NCBI RefSeq assembly: GCF_000371785.1
Contig: NZ_AQUI01000002.1
Span: 2,893,276 to 2,957,275, forward strand
Direction: 5' to 3'
DNA length: 64,000 nt
Source: Actinopolyspora halophila DSM 43834
GTDB taxonomy: Bacteria > Actinomycetota > Actinomycetes > Mycobacteriales > Pseudonocardiaceae
Both the position numbers and the translations under genes were made by a program. Positions 24,830 to 34,252 of this stretch are shown here, piece by piece (position 1 is the first letter of the stretch; every line of letters starts with the position of its first letter). The notes beneath the pieces were generated by a model that was given only the letters and a program-made list of their open reading frames with translations, was not told the DNA's origin and did not search any database.

Positions 24830-25771
24830 TCAGACCGTGCCCTGGACCACTCGGGTGAGTTCAGTGATCCCGGCGGGGCTCACCCGACAGCACCCGCCCA
24901 CGACACGCGCCCCTTCGGCGACCCACTGCCGGGCCCGCTCGGCGGAATAGCGGTCCGGGCCGGTCCAGTCCTTCCGCGCCGGGTCCCAGCCCTCACCGCT
25001 GTTCGGGTAGGCGATCACGGGTTTGCCCGTCACCCGGCGGGCGGTGGCGACGGCGGCGGGCACATCGTCCGGACAGCAGCAGTTCACCCCGACCGCCACG
25101 ATCTCGGGCACCCCGGCAGCCACGGCGAAGGCCTCGGACATCGGCTGCCCGGCCCGGGTGTGTCCACCTTCGACGTTGTAGGTCAGCCACGCGGAAGTCC
25201 CCGTGCCCTCCAGCAGGGATACCAGGGCGCGCGCCTCATCCACGTCCGGCACCGTCTCCAGCGCCAGCAGATCCGCACCGGCCTCGGCCAGCGCTTCCAG
25301 CCTGGGACGGTGCCACCGGCGCAGCTCGTCCACGCTCAGCCCGTAGCGCCCCCGGTACTCCGAGCCGTCGGCCAGGAACGCCCCGTACGGGCCGACCGAG
25401 GCCGCCACCCAACGCTGTCGACCGTCGCCGGAGACCTCGGCACGGGCCCTGCGGGCCACCTCGACGCCGCGACGCAGCAGCCCCGCGGCTGCGTCCCGTT
25501 CGATTCCGTGCGCGGCGAATCCCTCGAACGAGGCCTGGTAGGTCGCGGTCGTGGCGATCACGGCTCCGGCGCGGAAGAACGCCAGGTGCGCCGCCTCGAT
25601 CTCCTCGGGGGCCTCCGCGAGCAACCGCGCCGACCACAGCGCGTCCGAGAGGTCGTGCCCGCGCGCCTCGAGTTCGGTGGCCAAACCACCATCGGCGATC
25701 AGCACCGGATCGGTGGCGCCGGGAAAGTTCATGCTCCCCACTCTAGTGCCGTTTCGGGCGGCGATCATCAT
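24830..25771 (-). CDS. mmuM: Homocysteine S-methyltransferase
   Basis: A 313-residue cobalamin-independent methyltransferase of the MmuM/Hmt family. It begins VLIADGGLATELEARGHDL and carries the zinc-binding cysteines in GVNCCCP and in GGCCRVSP near the C-terminus. It moves a methyl group from S-methylmethionine or S-adenosylmethionine to homocysteine, giving methionine. ATG 25771 is used because GAGGAG lies six bases upstream; ATG 25768 and 25732 are alternatives. It is a single gene. The upstream region holds an AT-rich promoter patch. Confidence 0.93.
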   Translation of the reverse strand: MMIAARNGTRVGSMNFPGATDPVLIADGGLATELEARGHDLSDALWSARLLAEAPEEIEAAHLAFFRAGAVIATTATYQASFEGFAAHGIERDAAAGLLRRGVEVARRARAEVSGDGRQRWVAASVGPYGAFLADGSEYRGRYGLSVDELRRWHRPRLEALAEAGADLLALETVPDVDEARALVSLLEGTGTSAWLTYNVEGGHTRAGQPMSEAFAVAAGVPEIVAVGVNCCCPDDVPAAVATARRVTGKPVIAYPNSGEGWDPARKDWTGPDRYSAERARQWVAEGARVVGGCCRVSPAGITELTRVVQGTV

Positions 25772-26107
25772 CGGCGACTCCTCGGGAGAAGGATTGATTT
25801 CGTTCAATACTGAAACAACAGTGACAATAAACCGGTAGGCGCCGAGACCGCTCATCCCTGCTCATGGCCACCTCGGGGCCGATCCGGGCCGTGTTCGCAC
25901 CGTCGAGGGGATGATTCCGTCCGGAACGACCGCCGGGAAAGCCCCGCTCCTCCCGTCCAAAACCATCCGAACGGGACCGGCCGAGAGGCTCGCGATGCCA
26001 CGGGAGGTACGGTTCCGAACCGGACGGGACAGCCCCGTGCACCTGACTGGCGGCATCCATCGGTGCCGGACAGCGCGCCGGGCACGGGCGGGCACGAAGG
26101 AGCGACG
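25772..26107. other. Intergenic region, divergent promoters
   Basis: It separates mmuM (minus) from the SDR-like gene (plus). No coding signal is seen. An AT-rich patch at 25793-25835 (ttgatttcgttcaatactg and following) is a likely promoter region for mmuM. The remainder is GC-rich with no notable repeat. Confidence 0.4.
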
Positions 26108-26947
26108 ATGACGGTGCTGCTCGCCGGATGCGGCGACCTCGGCACGGAGGCGGGGCTGCGTTTCGCCGCCGCGGGCCACGAGGTGGTCGGGCTGCGGCGG
26201 TCGACACACCGACTTCCCCACGGGATCACCGGCCAGTCAGTCGACCTCACGCGCGAGCTGCCGTCCGTCCCCGCCGACACCGGGATCGTCGTCATCGTGC
26301 TCACAGCGGACCGGCGTGACGCGGAAGGCTACCGGCGGACCTATTCGGACGGCACCCGGAACGTGCTCGACGCGATCGACCGGGCCGGGCTCTCTCCCCG
26401 AATCCTGTTCGTGTCCTCCACCGCCGTGTACGGAACCGCCGAAGGCTGGGTCGACGAAAGCACGCCGCCCGCTCCGAGCTCGGGAACCGGCGAGGTCATC
26501 GCCGAAACCGAACGGACCCTGCACGAACGGCGCCCCGACGCGATCGTCCTCCGGTTGGCCGGGCTCTACGGCCCGGGGCGCACCTCACTCGTCGACCGGG
26601 TGCGCGCGGGCACCGCCGACAGTGCCTCCGCACCGCGCTACACCAACCGCATCCACCGCGACGACGCCGCCGCGGCCATCGTGCACCTGACGACCGGGGT
26701 CACACGCCCGGACCCGGTGTACGTGGGGGTGGATCACCAGCCGGCCGAACGCGCCGAGGTACTGGACTTCCTGGCCGCCGAACTCGACGTCCCTCGTCCC
26801 GCCGGAGACACCCCCGCGTTCGGACGCCCGGATGACAAGCGCTTCCGCAACGACCGAATCCTCGCCACCGGATTCGAGTTCACCCACCCCACCTATCGCG
26901 AGGGGTACCGCGCCGTGCTGTCCGGCCGCGGAGTGCGACACCACTGA
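26108..26947 (+). CDS. NAD-dependent epimerase/dehydratase-like SDR (YeeZ type)
   Basis: A 279-residue extended-SDR protein. VLLAGCGDLGTEAGLRFAA is the glycine-rich nucleotide fold, LFVSSTAVYG the catalytic Ser/Thr region, and RLAGLYGPGR and RIHRDDAAAAI typical substrate-side motifs. The usual YxxxK is not obvious: the expected position reads SGTGEVIAETE, as in YeeZ-like proteins that lack the classical dyad. So it may bind NAD(P) without being an ordinary dehydrogenase. ATG 26108 follows GAAGGAG. Stand-alone gene, convergent with the histidine kinase. Confidence 0.8.
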   Translation: MTVLLAGCGDLGTEAGLRFAAAGHEVVGLRRSTHRLPHGITGQSVDLTRELPSVPADTGIVVIVLTADRRDAEGYRRTYSDGTRNVLDAIDRAGLSPRILFVSSTAVYGTAEGWVDESTPPAPSSGTGEVIAETERTLHERRPDAIVLRLAGLYGPGRTSLVDRVRAGTADSASAPRYTNRIHRDDAAAAIVHLTTGVTRPDPVYVGVDHQPAERAEVLDFLAAELDVPRPAGDTPAFGRPDDKRFRNDRILATGFEFTHPTYREGYRAVLSGRGVRHH

Positions 26948-27039
26948 CCGGACAGCAACGCCGACCGCGCACGCGGCCGCACCGGATGCCTCGTCCCCGA
27001 GCCATCGGCCGGCTCCCGAGCGCTCCCGCAGCCCCCGGC

Positions 27040-28470
27040 TCAGGAAAGCGGCAGCAGCAGCCGGAAAGTGCTGCCCCCGCGCTCGTTGGCGTGCAGCTCC
27101 ACCCGACCGTCGTGCGCCTCGGCGATCGCCGCTGTGATCGCCAGCCCCAGCCCGGTTCCGCCGGGGGAACGCTCCTCGTCGACCCGGTAGAAGCGGTCGA
27201 AGACGTGCTCCGCTTCCTCGGGGCCGATCCCCGGACCGCTGTCGGCGACCGAGACCACCGCCAACGGCCTCCCCGCCGACACCTCGGCCCCGGCGGCGGA
27301 CAACGCCCCCTCACTCGCGAAGCCGTGCGCGACGGCCACGGTGACCCCGGTGCCCGGAGCGGTGTGCACCAGGGCGTTGTTGGCGAGATTGGTCAGCACC
27401 TGCCGCAGGCGCTGCCCGTCACCGAGCACCCGCAGCGGGCTGTCCGGCGTCTCCAGCACGATCTCCCGCTCGGGATCGCGCACCCGCGCGTCGTGGACGA
27501 CGTCCCGCGCCAGGACGAGCAGCTCCACCTCGGCGAGATCGAGCGGGCGTTCCTGGTCCAACCGGGCCAGCAGGATCAGGTCCTCGACCAGGCCGCTCAT
27601 CCGACCGGCCTCGGACTCGATGCGCCCCATCATCGCCCGCACGTCCTCCTCGCGGGGCCGATCACTGCGCCGGTACAGCTCGGCGAACCCGCGGATCGAG
27701 GTCAGCGGGGTGCGCAACTCGTGCGATGCGTCCGCGACGAACCGGCGCAGCCGCTGCTCGGACAGCTCACGCTGCCGCAGCGCGTCGACCAACCGGCCGA
27801 GCATGGTGTTCAACGCCAGCCCCAACCGGCCGGTCTCGGTGCGGGAGTCCTGATCGGGAATCCGCCGCTGCAGCTCCCCACCCGCGATGGCGTCGGCGGT
27901 GCGCTCGATCCGCATCAACGGGCGCAGGCTCAGCCGAACCGTGACGGCCGCGGCCACGGCCAGCACCACGAGCACGATCCCTCCCGCCACCAGCTCGATG
28001 ACCACGAGCCGGTTCACCGTGGCGTGCACACCGGACAGCGACAGCGCCAGCGCTATGGTCTCGCCGTCCGGCAGCGTGACCGTGCGAACCCGCCACGGCG
28101 CGCCGTCCGAACGGTCCGGAACCGTCCTGATCGAGGAGTCCCGCGGGCGGCTGCGCAGCGCGGGACCACCGTCACCTCGCCCGGACCGCCCGAGCATCTC
28201 GGTCGCACGCCCCGCGGCGTCGAAGAACAGCACCCGGAAGTCGGTGGGCACTCCGCCGCGCCCACCGTCCTCCTCGGTCGGAGGTCCCGGCGGCATCCGC
28301 CGCCCCTCCTCCCAGGGACGCGACATCTCGACCAGGCGTTGATCCACCCGCTCGGTCAACGACCGCTCCAGCAGGGACACGCTGGCGAACCCCATCGACG
28401 TCAGCCCGACCACCGAGACCACCACGAGCAGCAGCGTCAACCGCCCGCGCACGGTGCGCGGCGCTCTCAT
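27040..28470 (-). CDS. Two-component sensor histidine kinase
   Basis: A 476-residue membrane sensor. Helix 1 (RLTLLLVVVSVVGLTSMGF) and helix 2 (VIELVAGGIVLVVLAVAAA) flank an extracytoplasmic sensor loop of ~120 residues, rich in Arg/Pro/Gly. They are followed by a HAMP linker, the phospho-acceptor H box (FVADASHELRTPL), and the ATPase N box (NLANNALVH), G1 (DSGPGIG) and G2 (GGTGLGLAI). ATG 28470 overlaps the response regulator stop by ATGA. The regulator gene is first in the operon. The stimulus is unknown; the nearby cell-envelope glycosyltransferases are a possible target. Confidence 0.94.
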   Translation of the reverse strand: MRAPRTVRGRLTLLLVVVSVVGLTSMGFASVSLLERSLTERVDQRLVEMSRPWEEGRRMPPGPPTEEDGGRGGVPTDFRVLFFDAAGRATEMLGRSGRGDGGPALRSRPRDSSIRTVPDRSDGAPWRVRTVTLPDGETIALALSLSGVHATVNRLVVIELVAGGIVLVVLAVAAAVTVRLSLRPLMRIERTADAIAGGELQRRIPDQDSRTETGRLGLALNTMLGRLVDALRQRELSEQRLRRFVADASHELRTPLTSIRGFAELYRRSDRPREEDVRAMMGRIESEAGRMSGLVEDLILLARLDQERPLDLAEVELLVLARDVVHDARVRDPEREIVLETPDSPLRVLGDGQRLRQVLTNLANNALVHTAPGTGVTVAVAHGFASEGALSAAGAEVSAGRPLAVVSVADSGPGIGPEEAEHVFDRFYRVDEERSPGGTGLGLAITAAIAEAHDGRVELHANERGGSTFRLLLPLS

Positions 28471-29180
28471 CGCGACCCCGGCGACAACCGCAGCATGTAC
28501 CCGACTCCGCGGATGGTGTGGATCAACGGCGGCGGCTCGGTGTCGATCTTGCGGCGCAGGTAGCTGATGTAGGACTCGACGATGCGGCTGTCCCCGCCGA
28601 AGTCGTAGTTCCACACCCTGTCGAGAATCTGGACCTTGCTGACCACCTTCTCGGAATTGATCAACAGGTAGCGCAGCAGCTTGAACTCGGTGGGTGAGAG
28701 GTTCACCAGACGACCCCCGCGACGGACCTCGTAGGTGTCCTCGTCGAGTTCGAGGTCGTGGTAGCGCAGCTTCGCCGTGGTGTCCTGCTGCGCGGGTTGG
28801 ACGCGCCGCAGGATCGCCTGCAGCCGCAGCACCACCTCGTCCAGGCTGAACGGCTTGGTCACGTAGTCGTCACCGCCTGCCGTGAGACCGGCGATCCGGT
28901 CCTCGACGGCGTCCCGCGCGGTCAGGAACAGCACGGGCACGGAATTGCCGCCCTCCCGGAGCCGGGTCGCCACCGAGTACCCGTCGATGTCGGGCAGCAT
29001 CACGTCCAGCACGACGATGTCGGGCCGGAACTCCTCCGCGGCGCGCAACGCCGCCTCCCCGCTGTCCGCCCCGCGCACCTCGAAACCGCTCAATCGCAGG
29101 GCGGAGGTCAGCAGTTCGAGGATGCTCGGCTCGTCGTCGACGACCAGAGTCCGCGCACCGTTCGCTTCCGCCACATCCAT
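28467..29180 (-). CDS. OmpR-family response regulator
   Basis: A 237-residue regulator. The receiver domain has VVDDEPS, the phospho-acceptor Asp in VVLDVMLPDIDG near residue 58 and TKPFSLDE near 110. A winged-helix DNA-binding domain follows (LSPTEFKLLRYLL, VSKVQILDRVWNYDFGG, IRGVGYML). The layout resembles the actinobacterial TrcR/MprA branch. It is cotranscribed with the overlapping kinase. ATG 29180 is preceded by GGAGGGTGAACGG. A strong hairpin separates it from the glycosyltransferase operon, so the two are independent transcripts. Confidence 0.95.
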   Translation of the reverse strand: MDVAEANGARTLVVDDEPSILELLTSALRLSGFEVRGADSGEAALRAAEEFRPDIVVLDVMLPDIDGYSVATRLREGGNSVPVLFLTARDAVEDRIAGLTAGGDDYVTKPFSLDEVVLRLQAILRRVQPAQQDTTAKLRYHDLELDEDTYEVRRGGRLVNLSPTEFKLLRYLLINSEKVVSKVQILDRVWNYDFGGDSRIVESYISYLRRKIDTEPPPLIHTIRGVGYMLRLSPGSR

Positions 29181-29212
29181 AGTATCCGTTCACCCTCCAC
29201 GAGAACGCCGAA

Positions 29213-29253
29213 CGGGCGGGAGGGCACCTCCCCGAAAGGTGCCCTCCCGCCCG
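29213..29253 (-). terminator. Strong hairpin terminator
   Basis: A perfect 17-base stem (CGGGCGGGAGGGCACCT and its complement) with a seven-base loop. It lies just after the stop of the minus-strand mannosyltransferase-like gene and before the response regulator start, so it ends the glycosyltransferase operon. Confidence 0.85.
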
Positions 29254-29268
29254 GATCACTCACACGGG

Positions 29269-31551
29269 TCACTCACAGCGGTAGAGCTCCTGGGAGCTGT
29301 CGGAGGAACCGCCCCAGGTCTGCGGATCGACCGAGGTGCAGTTGCTCTCCACCCACTGCTGGCGTTCGGAGCGCACGTTGCCGCCCATTCCGGGCATCGC
29401 CCTCGAACCCCCGCTCGAATCCTGCGAGCTCCCCTGCGAGCTCCCCTGCGAGCTCCCTCCGGGAGGACCACCTCCCCTTCCCCCGCCGAGCAGCACGAAA
29501 CCGAGCTGCCCCGAGTCCTGCCACTCGGTCAGCTGCTCCACAGACGGGGCGTCATCGGAACCGGTGAATCCACCCATCCCGACCACGGTCACATCGGAGT
29601 TGATGATGTAGGAGGTCGCCGACATCGCCCCGCCTTCCACGGCCAGCGGGATATCGCGGTCACCGGCGTTGGTCCGCACGTAGTCGAGCAGTGCCTGCTG
29701 CTGCTCACTCAGCGAAGCACCTCCGCCCGGCCCGCCCGAGCCGCCACGCATTCCCGAACCGGACCTTCCGCCGCCGTTCGGAGGCCCACCGGCGTCCTGC
29801 GAGTCGTCCCCGTCGGACCCCATCCCGCCGGAACCGTTCGGTGGTGTGCCTCCCTGGTCGGGCATGCCCCCCTGTCCGGGGAACGGTGTCTGCCCCTCTC
29901 CGGCGGCATCACCTCCACCGAATCCTCCGGGACCGCCGGATCCACCGGGGCCGCCACCACCGCCGAACATGCCCGCCGCCGGGCCGGCCGTGGGATTCAC
30001 TCCCCCCATCGCCTGAGCCGAGGAGAAGGCCCCGATCGTCGACCACACCGCGGGGACCGTCAGCACGGCGGCCAAGCCCAGCGCCAGCCCGCCACGCGCG
30101 AGCCCGCTTCGACCGTTCCGCCCGAGCAGCAGTGCCAGCAGCGCGAGCACCCCGAACCCGACGGCGAGGTATCCGGCCCAGCGGTTCCAGTCCGGGTTGC
30201 GCGCGACCAGCTCCAGGGCCCAGGCGACGCTGAGCGCCACCCCGAGCGGCAGCAACCACCACGCCTTGCCGGAGGGCTCCCGGTACCAGTGCCAGAACCG
30301 TACGATCCCCGCCCCGACCAGGGCGCCGATCGCGGGAGCGATCATCGTCGTGTAGTAGGGGTGCATGGTGCCCTGGGCGTAGCTCAACGTTCCGGCCACG
30401 ACGATCAGCCAGCCGCTCCACAGCACCCAGCCCGCGAGGCGGTCGCGGTCGACGGCGGCACCGGAACGCAGCCGCAGGACCCCCGCGACCAGCATCGCGA
30501 CCAGCACCAGCCCGCACAGCGGGAGCAGCCAGCTGATCTGCCCACCCAGGGTGTCCCCGAACATGCGCAGCAGCCCGGGTTCACCGCCGAAACCGGCGCC
30601 GCCACCACCGCCGGGAGGGCCTCCGCCGGCGCCACCGCCGGAACCGCCGGCACCACCGGGAGCTCCGGAAGCACCACCGGCACCACCGCCGGGGCCACCG
30701 CCCCCACCGTTCCGGCCTCCACCGCGGTTCTCACCGAGGATCCGGCCGAACCCGTTGTAGCCGAACACCAGGTCCCACGCCGAACCGTTCTCGCTGCCAC
30801 CGATGTAGGGCTTGGGCTCGGGCCACAGCGCGGTCGCCGCGACCCACCAGAAGGAGGAGACGACCAGCACGACGGCGGCCCCGGCCAGATCGACGAACTT
30901 GCGTCCCCACGAGCTCCGTCCACCGATCAGGTAAGCCGCCACGAAGGCGGGCAGCACCATCCAGGCCTGCAACATCTTGGTCAGGAAACCGCAGCCGACC
31001 AGGAAGGCGGCCAGCAACAGCCACGAGGTGGCCCGCTGCCCGCCACAGGCACGCGTCATCGCGTAAGCGGCGGCCACGACCAGCAGCACCAGCAGGGTGT
31101 CCGGGTTGTTGTCGCGGTTGATCACCACGGTGATCGGGGTCAGCGCCAGGACCAGCGCCGCGATCAGCGCCGCGTGCTCACCGGCCCAGCGCCGGACCGT
31201 GCGGTGCAGCAGGAACACCGCCGCCACCCCGAACACGGCTTGGGGAAACAGCACCGCGAACTGGTTGTAGCCGAACGCCTTCACCGACAGCACCTGCGCC
31301 CACAGGGCCATCGGCGGTTTGTCCACGGTCACCACACCCGCCGGGTCCATGCTTCCGAAGAAGAAGTTCTCGAAGCTGCCCGCCATCGACTTGACCGCGG
31401 CCGAGTAGTAGGTGTTGCCCCATGAGTCGCCGATGCCCCACAGGTAGAGCAGGGCGGCCAGAGCGCAGATCCCGCCGAGGGCCCACGGCTGCCAGCGGCG
31501 CCCGGAACGCGATTCGATCGGGGTGTCGGTCGCTTCGACCACACTCGTCAT
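29269..31551 (-). CDS. Family 39 glycosyltransferase, YkcB-like, with glycine-rich insertions
   Basis: A 760-residue polytopic membrane protein. An N-terminal GT39/PMT-type core (DSWGNTYYSAAVKSM, VVTVDKPPMALW, INRDNNPDTLL) sits in about ten helices and would use a polyprenyl-phosphate sugar. The C-terminal extracytoplasmic domain resembles the YkcA/YkcB C-terminal domain (LLDYVRTNAGDRDI, then GGFTGSDDAPS). Two low-complexity Gly/Pro/Ser insertions stand out, at roughly residues 278-330 and 530-625. A short GSSQ repeat lies near the C-terminus, with two Cys residues in the last ~30 residues. ATG 31551 overlaps the upstream glycosyltransferase stop (ATGA), giving a two-gene ykcC-ykcB-like operon for sugar transfer to the cell envelope. 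Confidence 0.88.
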   Translation of the reverse strand: MTSVVEATDTPIESRSGRRWQPWALGGICALAALLYLWGIGDSWGNTYYSAAVKSMAGSFENFFFGSMDPAGVVTVDKPPMALWAQVLSVKAFGYNQFAVLFPQAVFGVAAVFLLHRTVRRWAGEHAALIAALVLALTPITVVINRDNNPDTLLVLLVVAAAYAMTRACGGQRATSWLLLAAFLVGCGFLTKMLQAWMVLPAFVAAYLIGGRSSWGRKFVDLAGAAVVLVVSSFWWVAATALWPEPKPYIGGSENGSAWDLVFGYNGFGRILGENRGGGRNGGGGGPGGGAGGASGAPGGAGGSGGGAGGGPPGGGGGAGFGGEPGLLRMFGDTLGGQISWLLPLCGLVLVAMLVAGVLRLRSGAAVDRDRLAGWVLWSGWLIVVAGTLSYAQGTMHPYYTTMIAPAIGALVGAGIVRFWHWYREPSGKAWWLLPLGVALSVAWALELVARNPDWNRWAGYLAVGFGVLALLALLLGRNGRSGLARGGLALGLAAVLTVPAVWSTIGAFSSAQAMGGVNPTAGPAAGMFGGGGGPGGSGGPGGFGGGDAAGEGQTPFPGQGGMPDQGGTPPNGSGGMGSDGDDSQDAGGPPNGGGRSGSGMRGGSGGPGGGASLSEQQQALLDYVRTNAGDRDIPLAVEGGAMSATSYIINSDVTVVGMGGFTGSDDAPSVEQLTEWQDSGQLGFVLLGGGRGGGPPGGSSQGSSQGSSQDSSGGSRAMPGMGGNVRSERQQWVESNCTSVDPQTWGGSSDSSQELYRCE
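29422..29457 (-). repeat. Three perfect 12-base tandem repeats inside a coding gene
   Basis: Three back-to-back copies of CTGCGAGCTCCC, read on the minus strand as three Gly-Ser-Ser-Gln units in the C-terminal tail of the GT39 protein. The unit length is a multiple of three, so copy-number change would keep the frame. Confidence 0.9.
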
Positions 31552-32801
31552 GATTCCTCTTCCTCTGTGGAGGCCGGGGTGCGGAACACCCACGACCGCA
31601 GCAGTACGAAGCGCAACGCGGTTCCGACCACGGAGGAGACCACCAGTACCAGTACTTCCAACCAGCGTGACGGGTCGGGATTCGCGGCCTGCAGGGCCAG
31701 CAGCGCCCCCGAGGTAACCACGTAGTACAGGGCGAACACGATCAACCCCTGCAGGTGGACGCGCCCGGCCGAACCCGACTGGTTCAGAAACGTGAAGCGC
31801 CTGTTCGCCTCGGTGTTCCACAAGGTGGTCAGCACCAGCGCGACCAGATTGGCCACCAGCGGTGGCCACCAGCCGCGCAACAGCGCGTAGAGCACGGCCG
31901 TGATCCCGGTGGACAACACACCGATGGCTCCGAAGGACACGACCTGCCACAACAGCCCGTTCTTCGGCTCGGCCAGCACTGCCCGCGGATGCGCGGCCTG
32001 CGGAGCGGGGCGTCGGGGAAGGCCGGACACCCGTCCCGTGCCGGTGGCCTTGGCGCGGGCCACGCGCACCAGCCCCGAGATGTCGTCGAGAGCGGTGCGC
32101 ACCACGTCGACCCTGGTGTCGACGTCCTCCACCCAGTCGACCGGCACCTCGTGCACCCGCAGCCCGTTGTACTCGGCCAGCAGCAGCAGTTCGGTGTCGA
32201 AGAACCAGGAGTCGTCCCGCACCCGCTCGAGCAGCGGGCGCACCACGTCGGTGCGCACGGCTTTGAATCCGCACTGGGCGTCGGAGAAGCGAGCACCGTG
32301 CGTCCAGCGGATGATCTTGTTGTAGCAGCGCGAGATCAGCTCACGCTTCCCGCCGCGCACGGTCCTGGCGTTGGGAGCCAGCCGGGAACCGATCGCGAGA
32401 TCGGAGTGCCCGTTGACCAGCGGCGCCACCAGCGGGAGCAACCCGTTCAGCCCGGTGGACAGATCGACGTCCATGTACACGACCACATCGGCGTCGCTGT
32501 AGCCCCACGCCGTGCGCAACGCCAGCCCCCGCCCCTTGCTGTCCAGGTGCAGCACCCGCACCCGGTCCGAGCGCTCGGCCAGCTCGTGCGCCACCCGCAA
32601 CGTGGCGTCCGTGCTCGCGTTGTCGACCACCGTGATGCACCACTGGAACGGGAAGTTCTCCGTCAGGTGCCGCTGCAACACCTCCAGGCACCCCGGAAGC
32701 GCCCCTTCCTCGTCGTGAACCGGGATCACCACGTCCACCAGCGCGGTCCGCTGCGCTGCTCGCGTCTCGGAACCGGTGACGGCCTGCGACACGCCTGTCA
32801 T
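31548..32801 (-). CDS. Family 2 glycosyltransferase fused to GtrA-like membrane domain (YkcC-like)
   Basis: A 417-residue protein. The N-terminal dolichyl-phosphate-sugar-synthase-like GT2 domain has VVIPVHDEEGAL, VDNASTDAT, MDVDLSTGLNGL and SDAQCGFKAV. It is followed by a C-terminal four-helix GtrA-like domain (WQVVSFGAIGVLSTGI onward). Such proteins make polyprenyl-phosphate sugar and help move it across the membrane. The next gene, with which it overlaps by ATGA, is the GT39 enzyme that would use this donor on the outside. I chose ATG 32801 since the conserved domain starts soon after it and GAGGTGGTGGGG precedes it. Confidence 0.9.
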   Translation of the reverse strand: MTGVSQAVTGSETRAAQRTALVDVVIPVHDEEGALPGCLEVLQRHLTENFPFQWCITVVDNASTDATLRVAHELAERSDRVRVLHLDSKGRGLALRTAWGYSDADVVVYMDVDLSTGLNGLLPLVAPLVNGHSDLAIGSRLAPNARTVRGGKRELISRCYNKIIRWTHGARFSDAQCGFKAVRTDVVRPLLERVRDDSWFFDTELLLLAEYNGLRVHEVPVDWVEDVDTRVDVVRTALDDISGLVRVARAKATGTGRVSGLPRRPAPQAAHPRAVLAEPKNGLLWQVVSFGAIGVLSTGITAVLYALLRGWWPPLVANLVALVLTTLWNTEANRRFTFLNQSGSAGRVHLQGLIVFALYYVVTSGALLALQAANPDPSRWLEVLVLVVSSVVGTALRFVLLRSWVFRTPASTEEEES

Positions 32802-33091
32802 CCCCACCACCTCTCTTCCGGTCAGTCCGAGGACCATTCCGCCAGAGGGAAGTGCGAACGGACTGGAAAAGAGCTGGGAAAAAGCTGGACACCGCGGAAC
32901 CTTCGCACGAAGCGGTCCGCGCGCCCGGCAGCGGCGCGCACACCGGCCCGGGAGTCGCACCGGGATCGCGTGCGCACGACGCGGGCTCCCCGAACGATTG
33001 GTTCTGCCCGCTCCCCGGCGCTGACGTACGACTCCGAAGAGGTGCGGTGGTCCAGGATGAGGCCGAAACACACGGCGGAGCTGGAAGGGGC

Positions 33092-34081
33092 GTGAAGGCG
33101 GTGCACAAGGTCGGGAACCTGACCGGGCCGGGCCTGACGGACCGTTTCGGGATCGGCGGCACGGACCTCGGCGTCCTGACCACCGCCCCCGACGGACGGC
33201 TGGTGGCGGTGCTCGGTGACACCTTCGAACGCCCGAGCGTGGGAGGACCCGGTTGGCGGTCACCGGTCGTGCTCTTCGCCGACCCGGCGTCGATACGCAC
33301 CGGACTCACCTGGACCGGATCCACCGGTCCCCGCGACTACGCGGAGCAGGCACTGCCCTACCAGCACGACTCGATCATCCACGGAGTCCGGGTGAGCACC
33401 GTGATCCCGACCGACGTCATCACGATCGGCGACACCGTGTACCTGCACGTGATGGTCTGCGAAGGTATCGGCAACGTGCACTGGACCGAAGTGCACCGCT
33501 CCACCGACAACGGTGCGACCTGGACGCACACCGGAACCACCTGGCCCGGCGACCACCACGACGGCCTGTTCCAGATGCTCACCTGGGCTCAGGGGGCTGA
33601 CGGCTACGTCTACGCGTTCTCCACCGGATTCCAACGCGACCGGGGACTCATCCTGCAACGTGTGCCCGCCGACCGGATAACCGAACCGGAGGCGTGGCAG
33701 GGCTGGGGCTTCCGGGACGGCGCGTGGGCGTGGGGCAACCCGCCGACCGTCGCCCTGACCGGCGCGCACGGCGAGCTGTGCCTGCGCCCCGTCGCGGACC
33801 GGTGGCTGCTGTCCTTCTTCGACGCGGGCAACTACCGCATCGACGTGCTCGAGCTCGACCACCCGACCTCGAACCTCTACGAGGCGCGCCGCACCACGCT
33901 GCTGCGCGGAACCTCCTGGGACGGCGAGAACCACGCCACCGGGCACGTGGCCCAGCTCTACGGCGCCTACCTGGTCCCCGGATCCACACCGGACGAGCTG
34001 CACCTCGTGGTCAGCCAGTGGAACACCGAACGGAACTGGCCCTACCGGGTGATGCAGTTCGCCGGAAGCCTGCCCCGATGA
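33092..34081 (+). CDS. DUF4185 domain protein, beta-propeller-like
   Basis: A 329-residue protein of the DUF4185 family. It has repeated beta-propeller-style motifs such as GIGGTDLGVLTTAPDGRLVA, FGDT-like LGDTF, NGATWTHTGTTWPG and VVSQWNTERNWPYRVMQF. Many relatives carry a signal peptide; none is visible with the GTG 33092 start (a GTG at 33101 is the alternative), so it may be cytosolic or exported non-classically. The family is linked by some to glycan binding or glycosidase-like action, but no catalytic residues can be assigned. It is divergent from the envelope glycosyltransferase operon, which is weak support for a glycan role. Confidence 0.8.
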   Translation: MKAVHKVGNLTGPGLTDRFGIGGTDLGVLTTAPDGRLVAVLGDTFERPSVGGPGWRSPVVLFADPASIRTGLTWTGSTGPRDYAEQALPYQHDSIIHGVRVSTVIPTDVITIGDTVYLHVMVCEGIGNVHWTEVHRSTDNGATWTHTGTTWPGDHHDGLFQMLTWAQGADGYVYAFSTGFQRDRGLILQRVPADRITEPEAWQGWGFRDGAWAWGNPPTVALTGAHGELCLRPVADRWLLSFFDAGNYRIDVLELDHPTSNLYEARRTTLLRGTSWDGENHATGHVAQLYGAYLVPGSTPDELHLVVSQWNTERNWPYRVMQFAGSLPR

Positions 34082-34127
34082 ATCCCGCAGCCGCCCGGCG
34101 AGTGCGTCCCGGTAGGCCGGCCCGAGC

Positions 34128-34172
34128 AGCGCCCATCCGGTCCGGCCGAGCTGACCGGACCGGCTGGGCGCT
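34128..34172. terminator. Bidirectional terminator hairpin
   Basis: An 18-base stem with a single mismatch (AGCGCCCA...CCGGTCCGG pairing with CCGGACCGG...TGGGCGCT) and a nine-base loop. It lies between the convergent DUF4185 and polygalacturonase genes. Confidence 0.8.
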
Positions 34173-34252
34173 CACGTGCGGTGTGGCCGGGGACTTTCGA
34201 CCGCACCGCACGCGCGCCACCCGTGGACCGGAGCCCCTGGGGTGTGCTCCTG

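Noticed and set aside
28882-31425. An 847-codon plus-strand frame
   Set aside because: Antisense to the response regulator and GT39 genes; repetitive Gln/Arg/His-rich shadow of the glycine-rich coding repeats.
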